From Actinomortierella ambigua (Eukaryota > Mortierellomycota > Mortierellomycetes > Mortierellales > Mortierellaceae), in NCBI GenBank assembly GCA_016098155.1, contig JAAAJB010000001.1:124001-188000 (forward strand): a stretch of DNA of 64,000 nt. Direction: 5' to 3'. The position numbers and the translations under genes were made by a program. Below are positions 1-11,522 of the stretch, in pieces (position 1 is the first letter of the stretch; every line of letters begins with the position of its first letter). The notes under the pieces are model-generated. The model did not search any database, had not been told where the DNA came from, and saw nothing but the letters and a program-made list of their open reading frames with translations.

Positions 1-3000
1 AGTAGTCTCGGAGGGGACGCGAGAAGATCACCAGTAATACGTTGGGACACCGATCGTGCATCGCCTGCAACACGCCCAACGATTTGTGATCGCACCCTAT
101 TGTTTTTTTTTTTGGGTTTTGTGAGAGAAGAAAGGGAGGGGGGAAGAAGTGAAGGTAGGTCTACTGAGTCTGCAGGGAAAACTTATACGTGTATAAAGGG
201 TGTGCGTGTTTTCCACCATCTTCAAGTGAAGCCAGTCATGATTAACCAAACGTCAACAATTTCGTTACAGCTAAAAGCACACTTACATTGAACGTCCTCA
301 AACATGGTGACCACCCTGACGAATTGATCGGCATAGTTGAGAATCTTCACAATAAAGTCCTTGAGCAAGACATCGTCATCGTCGGTCATGACCTGTGCAG
401 CATTGTCGGCAAAGATGGCTGACACGATATTATGCAGCCTCGGCACAAGGTGTTCGCTCTCGCCTGCTTTGTGAAGCGTGACACTGATCAGATTTTGGAG
501 TTTGGAGACGTAGGCTGAACTCCGCTTCGATGGCTCCGGTCCATAGGGTGTATAACTCGTCAGTGGGCTGAGAGACAGATCCTGGTTGGGCGCCACGACA
601 TGTGGCACGGAGGCCAGAAAGTTCGGTCCGGCACTAAAGCTCAAGTTGGGGGACATGGATGGTGTTGCGACGGCCGAGGAGATTGGCGTCATGGGTTCGT
701 CATCTCCTGCAAAAGCAGAGGCAGACGTGGAGATGGATGTTGCCGTTGTGGTTGCCGACATTTGACCAGTGTCCTCATTCCCGAATGTTATGCCAAGATC
801 TAAAGTATCGTTAAGGAGGAGAAAAACAAGAGGAGGGTATTGATCATTAGCCTGTTTTCTCTTTCGTATTATATAGCAATGCATCTGGAAGGTGGGGAAG
901 TGGGGAAAAGAGATCTCACCTTTCACCTGAGAAGAGTATGGTATGCTTGGTTTCCTCATGATGTCAAACAGACCGAGAAGAAGAAACTTGCACAAATAGT
1001 ACCACGTGTTCTTTTCCACCTCTGCTCCCGCGGCCGAGCTAAAAAGTCAAAAAAAATTGGAAACAAAATAAGCATTTTCAGCATCAACATCGTACAGAAT
1101 ACAACTCCACAATTGAAAAAAAAAATAGGGGTGGAGGCATTACCATATGCTGTAGTGACTTTGATCCGAGACTCGACAGATTTGCTGGTAAAACATGCTC
1201 TTTCCCGACCCCCTCGGGCCCGTCACGACGATGGTGTGATGATCGGGAGCAGCGTCCCACTTTTTGATAAACTGTGCGACACGTTCCCGCTCGGGCTCAT
1301 ACCCAACCGTCTCATCGACCATAAAGTCGCGTGCGCGGCGCACCTGTTTCTTTGCGCCAAAGTGGACCAATTTCCAGATGCGGATCGGAAAGGCCTTGCC
1401 CTTGACGAATTCCTCACCCATGTCCTCAAACTCACAAAGCCCATCATGGTCGGATGAACAGGCGACTTTGGTGGCATCATCGCAGACGACCGACTCTGTT
1501 GCATAGTCGAATTTCAAGATGCGGACGGCAATGACGATCGTGTCGCCGACAATGGCCGGGTCGCGTCGAAACTCGTTGCCGATCATGCTCGTAAAGATGA
1601 TGCCCGTCGCAAGCGAGATCTTAAAGTCCTTGATCTCGGCCTCGAGAAGACGTCGTCGGATCACCCACGCGCTCTTGGCGGCAAAGAGCGCCTCGCGTTC
1701 GTGCGACCGTGGGTACGGTAGCCCAAAGGCGCACAACAGCGTCGCGCCCTTGTCGTCCACGGCGAATTGTTGGATGAACCCTTCGTACTCGGACGTGACT
1801 TCGTGAACGACGGACATGGTTCGCTGACATATGTCGAGTCCACTGGATGTCCATGGTTTCACATTGCCCAGACTGACAAATAGGATCGTCGCATTCCTGA
1901 ACTGTGCTGGAAAGTTGCTGTCCGGGTAAAGCATGAGACGATGAATCGCCGATTTGTTGATGTACCTGTGCAAAAACGAGAAAAACAAACAGCACAATAG
2001 AAGCAACGATTTTGTCAGCGGTGGGGTTTCCTTGAATGATAAAAAAAAACAAAAAGGGCAGCTCAATCCGCCCTGTACCAGCAATCAATGGATACTCCAT
2101 ACTTGTAGTAGTGAGGGTTGCTCTCGACGGAGGTGGCAAACAGTTTGTCGTTCCGAATCTTGCGTAGCAGCGGGTAGTGATCGTTGTTCATGTGAAGGTT
2201 TCGCAGAATCATCACGTTCCTCCTGGATTCGCATGCAGCCTCGGGGAAATAGTCTGGGCTGATGTAGCGCATGGCGCTGCGGGTGATGGTGAGTTCTCCG
2301 GCGCGTGCCATGGCGAGTGCCTCGTCGATCGCCGACATTTGTTCTCCACAAATGGCATATTCCAGTCGTCCTGTCGTCTGCAGCAAGAGATTATTCAAGC
2401 CATCGTCGGCTCCTAGGTCGCCAATGATGATATTATCTAATCATGGCAATAAATTAAAAAAAAGAAGCAGTAAAGAAGAAGTAAAGAAGAGTCGATATTA
2501 GTTTCCACGAGGTGGAGGATCATCTCTCTCTCTCCCACCCTCTCTCCTTTTCTTGTCTTACTGTTGTCACTGCTAGCTTACTGATTTCTCCCGCCATCAT
2601 GGCCATGTGAAGCTGCAACTCGTGTGAATCCTCGGGCGTCTCGGCGACGACGACATTGTGCCGATCACTGTAGTTACCGGTGCCGAGGAGTTTGTTCTTG
2701 GCGTGGTTGAAGAGCGCCGTCGCTCGGTTGTGGTGTGACGTGGTCGACGCTGGCCGGCTCCCATGCGAACTAAGCGAATCTTCCCGTTTCCGTTGCAGGC
2801 TGTTCAACGTTGGACTGAGCTTTGGTGTTCCCGGTGCGACTGAACTTTGGCCCACAGACGGCCTCCGAGACGATGACGAGCTCTTGGCTGGCACCTGCAG
2901 ATACCCACTCTCGCCTGATCCGTCGTCCAGATGAGCACTACCGCCTCCGCCGCCGCCCTCCGCTGCTGCACCGAGTAAGCCTCCGCTGGCGCTTCCATTA

Positions 3001-3874
3001 CTGTTGTCCTGAATGATGTTGCTTGGTCCATGAGAGGATCCATTGACATGCGCAGCAGCTTGATCACTACTACTACCCCCTGCTCCTGCTGCTATTCCTG
3101 CTGCTGTTCCTGCTGCTATGGCGGCTGTGGCTGCCGCTATGAGTGGTCCTCCTGGTGGGTAAGTGCCACTGCTGAAGCCTCCTCCGTTGACGGCGCCTAT
3201 CGTTTCACCACTGTTCTTGGTGCCACTTGAGCCCTCGGGGGCACTGATATTATTGTTGTTGTCTGTTACGGATAGCTTGCGTGAGTACTCCCGTTCAGAA
3301 AGATACATGCGATAGTTGGACAGGCGCGACAATAGCTCCAGACCGCACTGGACGGCCTTGCGAACGGTGATCTTCTTGACGCGAAGCTCGGATGCGACAG
3401 TGGACTCGTCGTCACTGAGGGATGGCGATGCATTGCCATTGATGTGATCGGGGTCCGGGACTGCTTGAAAGACTACCAAAAGTGCGTCGCCAAGGAACTT
3501 GTATTATCAACCCCAATAAGAAAAAAAAGTCAACCAACATGTTTTTTTTGACGATGTTTGGTGTGTGTGAGCATTTCAGGAAGTGAGGAGGAAGAAGAGG
3601 AAAAAGGAAAGGGGTGCGATCCTCAAAGAGAGAGAAAAAGCAAGGGTCAGCAGAGAGAGACAACCTTCTCCTCACGCCTCCCCCCCTCCCCTCCCCTTCC
3701 CTTCCCTCCTCCCCTCGTTCTCAACTCTTTCTATAAGAAAAGTCCTTTCTTTACCTTGATAACATCGCCTCCATGGTATTCGATAATGCGAATGGCCTGG
3801 TCAAAGTATGCACCAATCTGCGACGAGAGCATCTCGGCTCCAACGGCACCTTTGGAGGATGCTATGCTTGTCAT
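1..3874 (-). CDS. Soluble-type (ADCY10-like) class III adenylyl cyclase with AAA ATPase domain, partial at both ends
   Basis: Probable cAMP-forming enzyme of the soluble adenylyl cyclase type, with tandem cyclase homology domains followed by a STAND/AAA-like ATPase. Exons read on the minus strand are 3874-3755, 3497-2582, 2436-2079, 1965-1144, 1038-920, 799-287 and 96-1, continuing past the left edge. All phases join, giving about 981 residues in the window. Domain 1 shows GGDVIK-FLGDALLVVF (the Asp of GDALLVV is a metal/catalytic position) and then a roughly 200-residue Ser/Gly/Asn/Ala-rich insertion before its second half (GEINNIIIGDLGADDG). Domain 2 contains QFAVDDKGATLLCAFG. The P-loop GPRGSGKS is near residue 713 and the Walker B segment VVTMFEDVQW near 941-950. 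The ATG at 3874 is directly preceded by an in-frame TAG that also reads as a splice acceptor, and the expected DxSGFT start of domain 1 is absent. The 5' end is therefore probably missing. Family assignment is strong, N-terminus weak. Confidence 0.88.
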
Positions 3875-3905
3875 CTATGTCCGTCCGCATCGAACGACAT
3901 GAAGT

Positions 3906-3934
3906 AAAAAAAAAAAAAAAAAAAAAAAAAAGCG
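3906..3934. repeat. 29-bp poly(A) run between two divergent genes
   Basis: An uninterrupted run of 29 A lies in the 106-bp gap between the adenylyl cyclase and exonuclease coding regions. Both genes look short at the ends facing this run, so it is a candidate assembly or breakpoint position. Other runs of 20 or more occur at 32278-32302, 50693-50716, 54809-54828 and 62095-62119, so long homopolymers are usual here. Confidence 0.9.
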
Positions 3935-3980
3935 GAACAGAATGCTGACCTTTTTTTTTGTTACCCACTTCTACTTGCCC

Positions 3981-5758
3981 ATGGACTTCAATAGCTCAAA
4001 CCTGTTTGCTTTTGACGCTGAATGGAAACCCTACATCGGTGGAGGGCAACAAGGCCGTATCTCGCTAGTCCAGCTTGGCGACGGACGCGACATTTTTCTC
4101 TTTCATGTGCACCACATGGATCAGTTCCCTGAAGAATTGCAAAAGATCCTCGAGTCAGAACGGGCACTCAAGGTCGGCATCAACATAAGGTGGGTACGAG
4201 ATCGGGGCGAGATTGTTTTCTGAAACCGGACTAGCCGGCTCGTCCTCCTTTCAGCCAAGAAGGGTGTATTTGAGTTAACTGACCCCCTTTTTTTTCGTTC
4301 CGCTACAATTAGAAACGACGGTAGAAAGCTGTGGAGAGATTGGGGTGTAGCCAGCACAAGCCTTGTCGAGCTGGGGGCTCTCTGCATTCAAGTCATGGGA
4401 GAGCTAGATAATCGCCGTAAAGTTCGCAGCATGACAGCTTTAGCCGAGGAACTGGTATTTCCTTTGGAGACGGGAATTGGCGAACTTGTGGAGAATGTAT
4501 TGCTGGTTGCCCTGTCTTCCTCTCTCCCTCTCCCTCTATCGCCACTGACTAGAAATGATGCCACTGCTTCCAATTCATATAGCTCGGTCATGCTGTGGCC
4601 AAGGATACGTTCGTGCGTAACGGCAACTGGGAAATGAAGAACCTTTCTGCGAGACAACTATCGTATGCAGCAAACGATGCCTTTGTGACGTACGAGGTGG
4701 CACAACGGATCAAGGATCTTCAGCAGCGGCCACGGCAACCTGACGACGAAGAGTTCACAGTACCTTTGCAGGCTATCTTAAAGTCCGGAGAGAACGATGT
4801 GAAGACCGTCAGGGGCACACTGGACAGGATTGAGAGTGAAGGATTCTCGGAAGACGACATTATTGTTCCCTCACCCCCGAGCTCGAAAGTGGCTGTCGTC
4901 AAGAAGGAGGGCATGAATGCAAAGGACCGCAGTCGACGTCAAGCAACCAAAACCACGATTGTTGTAGCAGGCCGGAAGACTATCAAGGCAGCCTCGCCTA
5001 CCAAAGCCGCCAACAGGAAACGCGAGGTCAAAACAAAACCAGCGGCCGCTTTGGCATCCCAACCACCCTCACTGCCATTGGATATCACTGACATGACACC
5101 TCTGCCAGAGCCTATTGTCTTAAAGTATACGGCAGGGCAATGGACACGGACGATCATCCCCGCATCCAGTTTCGCTCAAAGACGCGTATGGCAGGCCGAC
5201 GTCACAGCAGCAAGTGTGCTGGCACCGTCTGTTTCAAGTGATCGTCCGATTTTGCGCAAGGACTCAAAGTCAACCGACACTACTACGACACGGATTGTGA
5301 AAACCTTCAAAAAGACTATTGAGATCATCCCTCGGAGCGAGCTGATACGAAGGGCGAGTAAAAAGGCCAGCTTCAGCACCTTTGCTCGGGCACACGGATG
5401 TCATGTACGATCGAGAGCCAGTACAGCGGTCCCCTACAGCACAGGTCGCTCAGATGGCCAGGCCGACTCGGAAGAGCAAGGGGAGGAAGGGACGACCAGC
5501 TCGGTGCCCAGACTCTCTCGGCAGCTGCTCCCAGAATCCATGGAGCATCTCGATATCCTTGAGAGAAACCAAGCCGTTTGGCGAGAGACTGCTGGTAAGG
5601 ATGTCTTTGATGGCCCGGGCGACAAATCCGAGCCAGACGACGACTGGTATTTACGGCAGAACGAAGCCCTGTTCCAGTCTTTATATACCTCTGAGCCGGA
5701 AGAGGACGATGAAGTAGATAATCCCAATATCAAGACTACCATAGTATCCAATCAATAG
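3981..5758 (+). CDS. DEDDy-type 3'-5' exonuclease domain protein (WRN/EXD2/mut-7-like)
   Basis: Putative 3'-5' exoribo- or exodeoxyribonuclease. Exons are 3981-4189, 4313-4454 and 4583-5758, giving 508 residues. Exonuclease motif I is FAFDAEW (DxE), motif II is GINIRNDGRKL (Asp), and motif III is YAANDAF (Tyr-x3-Asp of the DEDDy class). About 330 C-terminal residues are low-complexity, Lys/Ser/Thr- and acid-rich, with no recognisable domain. The start is uncertain. ATG 3981 sits only 10 residues before motif I, and an in-frame ATG at 3942 adds 13 residues. Positions 3993-3994 also form a good AG acceptor (CAATAG) after a T-rich tract, so an upstream exon may exist. Substrate cannot be told from sequence: family members act on DNA ends or on RNA. 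Confidence 0.85.
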
Positions 5759-6326
5759 ATGTCTCCCTATGCTATGTACACCACCATCACCCCTTCCTGC
5801 TTCTCTTTCTCTCCCTCTCTCTCCCGTTTTGGTGCTACTGTTTCCCTGGTTAACACTGCGCCTGCAGAGTCTAGCGAATAGCAGCAGTGCTGAACAGAAC
5901 TCGGCCCACAATCACATGGGCTATGGGGTGAGAAGATGAGGCTGGATAGAATATTGCATGCTGGAGCACCAGGTCGCTTCGGGTGAGTGTCACTACATTG
6001 TGCTGGCACAGATCGTCGTTGGCGACAGACCACTGGAGCAAGCAGTCAACAACTGGCAAGGGTTGGGCCATGTAGTTGAGAGAAAGGGAGGGAGAGAAGA
6101 GAAGGAAGAGAGAAGGGACTGCATTGGGAAGCAACTCAGATCAGCCGTTGCCTGATCGGTTTGTTTGGCTCTTTCCTTTTAAAGTGTCGGCTGCTATACC
6201 CCACACAACAACACCTCTCTTAACTTTACCCACCGCTTCGCGAATTGCCCCCCCATTTCCCTCTTCTCATTCCTTCTCTGCATCCCACCTTCTCATTCCG
6301 GCACACATTCCAAAAACAGCTCACTC
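5759..6326. other. Intergenic: 3' flank of exonuclease, promoter of carboxylesterase 1
   Basis: No coding region with family support is seen in 568 bp. It contains C/T-rich and GA-rich tracts (5797-5828, 6076-6120) and CCTTTTAAA at about 6176, then a pyrimidine-rich leader before the ATG at 6327. Confidence 0.6.
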
Positions 6327-8225
6327 ATGCCCAACCCTCTTGTCTCCATCCCCGGCCTTGGCAAAGTCAAAGGTGTCGTCGTCGAGGAGCAGCCTAAAGT
6401 CGTCAAGTTCCTTAACGTGCCGTACGCCACCGTCCCAGAGCGGTGGAGGCCATCCATCCGTGCCCAGTCATGGCAAGGTGTCCGCGACTGCACTCAGCAA
6501 GGGTAGGCGCTCTGTCATCCAGGTTGCCCTAGCCCAACAACATAAACTATCCAAAACCGATCGGCTACCATTGGATTCTCTAACCATATTGTCTTCCTCC
6601 TGCATGTACATAATTTTTTTATCGGTCGCTCGCTTAGGCCGATGTGCCACCAACCAAAGAGTGGAAACCCTCTTGTAAGCATGGCTGCAGGAGACGATGA
6701 CGATGAGGGCGAAGGTCACATCAAAAACGCCAAGCCGCCAATGTTCGACGAAGAGACGTGCCTTAACCTCAACATCTTTGTCCCCAAAGACCATCTGGAG
6801 CACGCTCAATCTCTCCTCCCCGTCATGGTCTGGATCCACGGCGGTGGGTTCAAGGATGGTGGCAATGGCCTGTCGCTGTACGACGCAAGCAACCTAGTGG
6901 CACGCTCGATCGAGGTTGGTCGCCCGGTCATAGTGGTAACCATCAACTACCGATTAAACTTCTTCGGCTTCCTGGCGTGCAAGGAGCTTATCGAGGACAT
7001 GCAGCAGGACCCTCGATTCAAGGATGCAACCATGTATGACAAGTGCGTCGGCAATTGGGGGATCAAGGATCAGCGGCTGGCGTTCGAGTGGGTCCGGGAT
7101 CACATTGTGGTCTTTGGCGGTCACCCTACCAACGTGACAGCGTTCGGCGAGTCTGCAGGCGCCGTGTCGATTGCCTACCACATGGTGATCCCTCAGCACC
7201 ATGGCCTGTTTCAGCGCGCCATCATGCAGTCCGGTGCCGCGACGACGATGGGCACTGGACGTGCAGCCGTTGAAGGGCAGCGGTTCTTTGACCTCCTTTG
7301 TCGCCAGTTCAAACTGACCCATTTGTCAGGCAAGGAAAAGCTGGAGGTCTTGCGAAAGATGCCTGCTGCTCAGCTGGCGAGCGTCGGCGACAATGGCAAG
7401 GTCGGCATGTTCAGCCCTACGGTCGATCCGAGCGAGCTCAGGTCCCCTCTTTCGTCCGTGCCTCAGGACACGTCGTTTCTGCCGGTCGATATTCGGCAGA
7501 TTTTGCATGATCCCAACGCCTATGACCCAAACATTGAGGCTGTCATGCTGGGCGACTGTCGCGACGAGGGTATCATGTTTGTCCCGGAACTCGGCGCTGC
7601 CTCGATGAAGCGCTGGCCAAAGTTTGTCTCGCGGTACTGCCCGCCGGGTCAAGAGCCAGAATTTGCGCGACTTTATGGGACGCCGACCAAGGATGCTGAG
7701 GCACTGCAGATCTCGGCCCAGGTGCTGAGCGACTCGATTTTCTTATACCCGATCTACGCGACGAGCCGTGCTCTCCTCAAGACGAACACGGAGGGGCCGA
7801 CAGCTCAGCGCCGCCATAAACCAGTGGAGATTCGGCGATTCCATTTCGATCGACCGTTGCAGATTGTGGAGGACATGGGCATGGGTATGGGGGCCCACCA
7901 TGCTGTCGAGCTGCCGTTTGTCTTTGGCTCGAGCCAGTTTGCGCAGCTGATGACGGACGAGGAGAGGGAGCTGTCGCGCCGACTGCAACTTATCTGGATC
8001 TCGTTTGCCTGGAACGAGACCCAGGTCCCCTTCTTGCGATCCATCACCAACTTGTTGCCGGCGGACATTGGGACCGCAACGAAGGAAGCCATTGTGTTTA
8101 CGGAGCAATGTACCGTCGACCAGGGACTTGTGGAGAGGCTGAGCGAAGCGAAGCTCAAGTTTTGGGAAACCTATGAGCGGTGGATTCTTGAGAAGCGCCA
8201 ACAGCCTGCGCGCGCAAGACTGTGA
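6327..8225 (+). CDS. Type-B carboxylesterase/lipase (cholinesterase-like), paralogue 1
   Basis: Alpha/beta-hydrolase that probably hydrolyses carboxylic esters. Exons are 6327-6502 and 6638-8225, giving 587 residues. The intron falls in a Gly codon (phase 2) at the same site as intron 1 of the paralogue at 15032. The oxyanion-hole motif HGGGF is near residues 126-130, and the nucleophile elbow GESAG has Ser231. The acid is probably Glu369 in CRDEG, and the His about 480 in GAHHAVELPF. No signal peptide is visible: the protein begins MPNPLVSIPGLG, suggesting a cytosolic enzyme, unlike many secreted fungal members. AATAAA at 8228-8233 directly follows the TGA. Substrate is unknown. Confidence 0.93.
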
Positions 8226-8227
8226 AA

Positions 8228-8233
8228 AATAAA
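8228..8233 (+). promoter_or_regulatory. AATAAA polyadenylation signal of carboxylesterase 1
   Basis: AATAAA begins two bases after the stop codon. The 11-nt string TGAAAAATAAA (8223-8233) is identical at the end of the paralogue (16988-16998). Confidence 0.5.
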
Positions 8234-11200
8234 GGTTTAGATGAATCAATAAGAATGTATCTTTACAGAGTCCCACTTCCTTTGTAACTGCTGTGTTTCA
8301 CTTTTACGCGCCCCATGCACGGCACGAGCCTTCGTGTAAGCGCACTTGAGACACCATTTGTAATTAACACCTCTGTGGGGGAAAACCTGCTTCCAGTGTA
8401 TGTCGGGCTCGATGGCTCGATGTGGACGCACCAGATTTGAACGTTTTAGCCTACCTCTTGTACTATTCTGTCGAATAAAAGTCATGGGTCGCTCGAGGGT
8501 CAGCGCGATGTCTTGGAAGGTGGGAGGAGGGGAGAGAGCGAGAGAGATATTCGTCCTAACCGTGGGCTTAGTCGAGGTTAGCCTGCTCCCAGGTCCAGGA
8601 TCGCTAGCTGCGCCTTGCGACTAGATCCAAGCAATCGTGGATACGATTCTTCGCCATCGGCTCATGTCAGAGAAAATCGGGCCTGAGTTGGGACTCGTAT
8701 GTATGATTAGCCACCGTCGCACCCCTATTTCAAGACCTTGTCCTCATGGCCTTGTCAAGCCTGTGCAGGTAGGTCACCTATTAGCGTGGACTTGCCGGAA
8801 GACGAGCGAATGCTCTGAATCATGACCGGGACTATTGTCCATCCACCTCAACCACCTGGGTCTTGGTCGCCTCCTACAGCGTTCTCGCTATCTCCTTCCT
8901 TGCCAGTGCCCCATCATTGAGAACACGTTTGATCGCGCCTAGTACGACCCGAATGCCTCCGTGAGTGCTCTTCGTACCCTACCTTCTATTAACCAACCTT
9001 CGCGAGAGAACCATGGCCAATTAATTGGTGTTCTTCTCTCGAGGGGATTATGTATAGTAAGAGAACTTTGAACAAGATTTGTTGAATCACTCTCTCTCTG
9101 AGCACAACAAACCACTAAGACACACTCATCATTTTCCCTCGGCGACCATTTCCTCCAGGCTGTCTTTTCGTATCATCTTTTCTCAGAGTGCACATTCTCC
9201 TTTCGAATGCATTTTGTCCAAGGCTCAGTGCTTAAATGGCGTAGTCACCACTTGGTAATGCATCACCTACTTTTGTCTGCTGGTGTTTGTTTTCTCGGGC
9301 GGATTGAAGGATCTAGAAATGGTTCACGGATGTTCTCCGCCACTAGGTCAACTCATGCGAATAAGGCATCTATCTACGACATGAAATATAATCCTCGTGT
9401 AAGACATGCACCATAGCACCAATCGAAGAAGACTGCGCTCCAACCCTCGGTATTTTTTTATTTCCACGAAAATCAGTAATATCTCGGTGAAGAAGAGCTA
9501 CAGTAGCCAGAAGGACTTATCTTGCATTAAACACACTCCAAAATAATCACACCCACGCTCTACTTGGGGGGGCATGAGGAAAAGGATCATAGAGTTGCGC
9601 AGGTTAGAAAAGAAGGAAACTCGCCCAACGCACATCGGAAGAAAATCAAAGGAGCTTGACCTACGATGTCCTCCTCTCAATCAATCTCTCCACGCCTAAA
9701 GGGCAAGAGGGAGAGGCGATAGGAGTAAGGCGAGAAAACTTTATATGATGTATGAATATCGTATGTTTAAAGAGATGGTCACTGTGGTTTGTTTGTATAT
9801 GTAGCGGATGAACTCGATGCCGTCTAACTCAAGGAGCGACCGCGTGTCTCACTGTAGTCATGAATGGTGTGGTTAAGCTATTTGTGTACCAATTGTGGTT
9901 CAATGGAGATCAGGATGAGGGATACAGCGAAGGAGGATGCTAATTTAAAAGGTTCTCAAGTCCATCGACACCGCCTCTTTGTGGTAGTGACCTTGAAAAC
10001 TTGCCTGCTCAACGTCTGCGGGTACGTTCCGGTCTCAACTACGTGCGCATGCATCTATCACTGAGCGCGATTCGTTTTCTCCCGAGACGAGGAGGTTGCG
10101 GAGCAGCGAAGGGGCCCAAAGAGAAGGGGTCGCAGTGATCTCAACTAGGAAATTGTTGGTGGACGTCGTTGGCTCAACAATGTATATTAAGTGGATGAAG
10201 ACTGCTCGTCGCTGCGCGAAAGTCGGACTTTTGCCCCTGCTCCCCTCTTTCCCCCTCCGACAGTACCCCCCAAAAAGCGCCTTGGACGTGGGCAACTTTG
10301 CCTTGGAGTAAGCGGCGTTCCTTTTTTTTTTGAAACAAATCACAGCGGAGCGGACAACACATACGCAGGATGCTACAAGCCCCTCACAATCGGGACGAAC
10401 AGGACGATAGCAGCAAAAACAGGGGTAGAGGAGGAATGGCAGCGTGGTGTTATATTGGAGGCATAGCGAGCCCAGAACCATTGCAGTAGAATACTTGTAG
10501 AAATGATCCGTCCACAGCTCGTCTGCCTCAAGCCAGCTGGATCGTACCTTATCCGATGACACTTTCCTCCATGTAAAGAGGGCTCTCAGTTCCAACTTCC
10601 TTTGCTATTTGTCACTTTGTTTGGCCACAGGATCGAACAATTTCCTTTTGGAGGAGAAGCCAAAAACGACTAAGGTTGGGGAGGTGACGACGCCCTGGCG
10701 AGTGCGCTCGGCCGGGATTTCTAAATGCCGTGGAACGCCCTGTCATCTCCGCACTCTCACACACACACCCCTGCTCGTCTTCCTGCACACTACCGCTCAA
10801 GGCATACCTATGGAAGCATTCGATACGTGCCACAATCAAGTGCCACGGCCCACGTTCCATGCCTCGCAGTAAGCTGCGAGACATGAGAGAAGCGTCGATG
10901 GAATGAGAAAGGGAGCGTAGAACTGATACTGCGATACGTAAAAGGGGATCGAAAATCTCAACGATGCGCACAGCCGGAAGCGGCGGGTTGGTTAGCTACC
11001 GATCTGAGGGTCAAAACTACTACGCTGTAGAATAAAGGATGTCAGCAAGTCAAACGTGCCAAGGCGGGTAAAAGGATGGAGCGCAAGTCGATTGTTTTGT
11101 TTTGCTATTCTTTTAAAGCTTGCCTTGTGTCTTTGCGCAGACTGACCCAGCCAACATGACCCTCTTCGTTTCGCACCATCTCCATCAACACTATATAAAG

Positions 11201-11522
11201 AGAAGGTAGATCGATACACCAGCTTTCCGTCAACAACAGCTTTTTATCGCAACCTCCCCGAACCCCTTCCCGCTGGTGCAGTAGCAAGCAATTGCTGACA
11301 TTCATATTTCTTCCAGTCCAACGTAGCCCTGTTCCAACCTTCTCCACTGCCTGTGCCAACTTTATTGTTGACAGAGTTCAGTTCTAGCTCACTCTACCTT
11401 ATAAAGCTGAGCTTTCCCTCCCTCCCCCCACAGTTTGCTTTTTCAATTTTCATTTTCATTCGACCACCCCGTTCTTCCTTTTCCACTGGCACCCACCGCC
11501 CCTCAGCGCACAATCAATCGCA
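8234..11522. other. Large intergenic region before MFS transporter, no supported gene
   Basis: About 3.3 kb with no reading frame that resembles a known family or shows convincing exon structure. The longest frame (10035-10595, minus) has no domain and unusual composition. No tRNA, terminal inverted repeat or tandem repeat was seen by eye. It may hold long 5' UTR or regulatory DNA of the flanking plus-strand genes, or decayed sequence. Confidence 0.5.
11400..11406 (+). promoter_or_regulatory. TATA-like box of the MFS gene
   Basis: TATAAAG lies 117 bp before the ATG at 11523 and is followed by a C/T-rich tract typical of fungal transcription starts. A second TATATAAAG-like element lies near 11189. 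Confidence 0.4.

Noticed and set aside
10035..10971. Minus-strand ORFs of 186 and 119 codons in the large intergenic region
   Set aside because: No family resemblance, poor composition and no supported splice structure.
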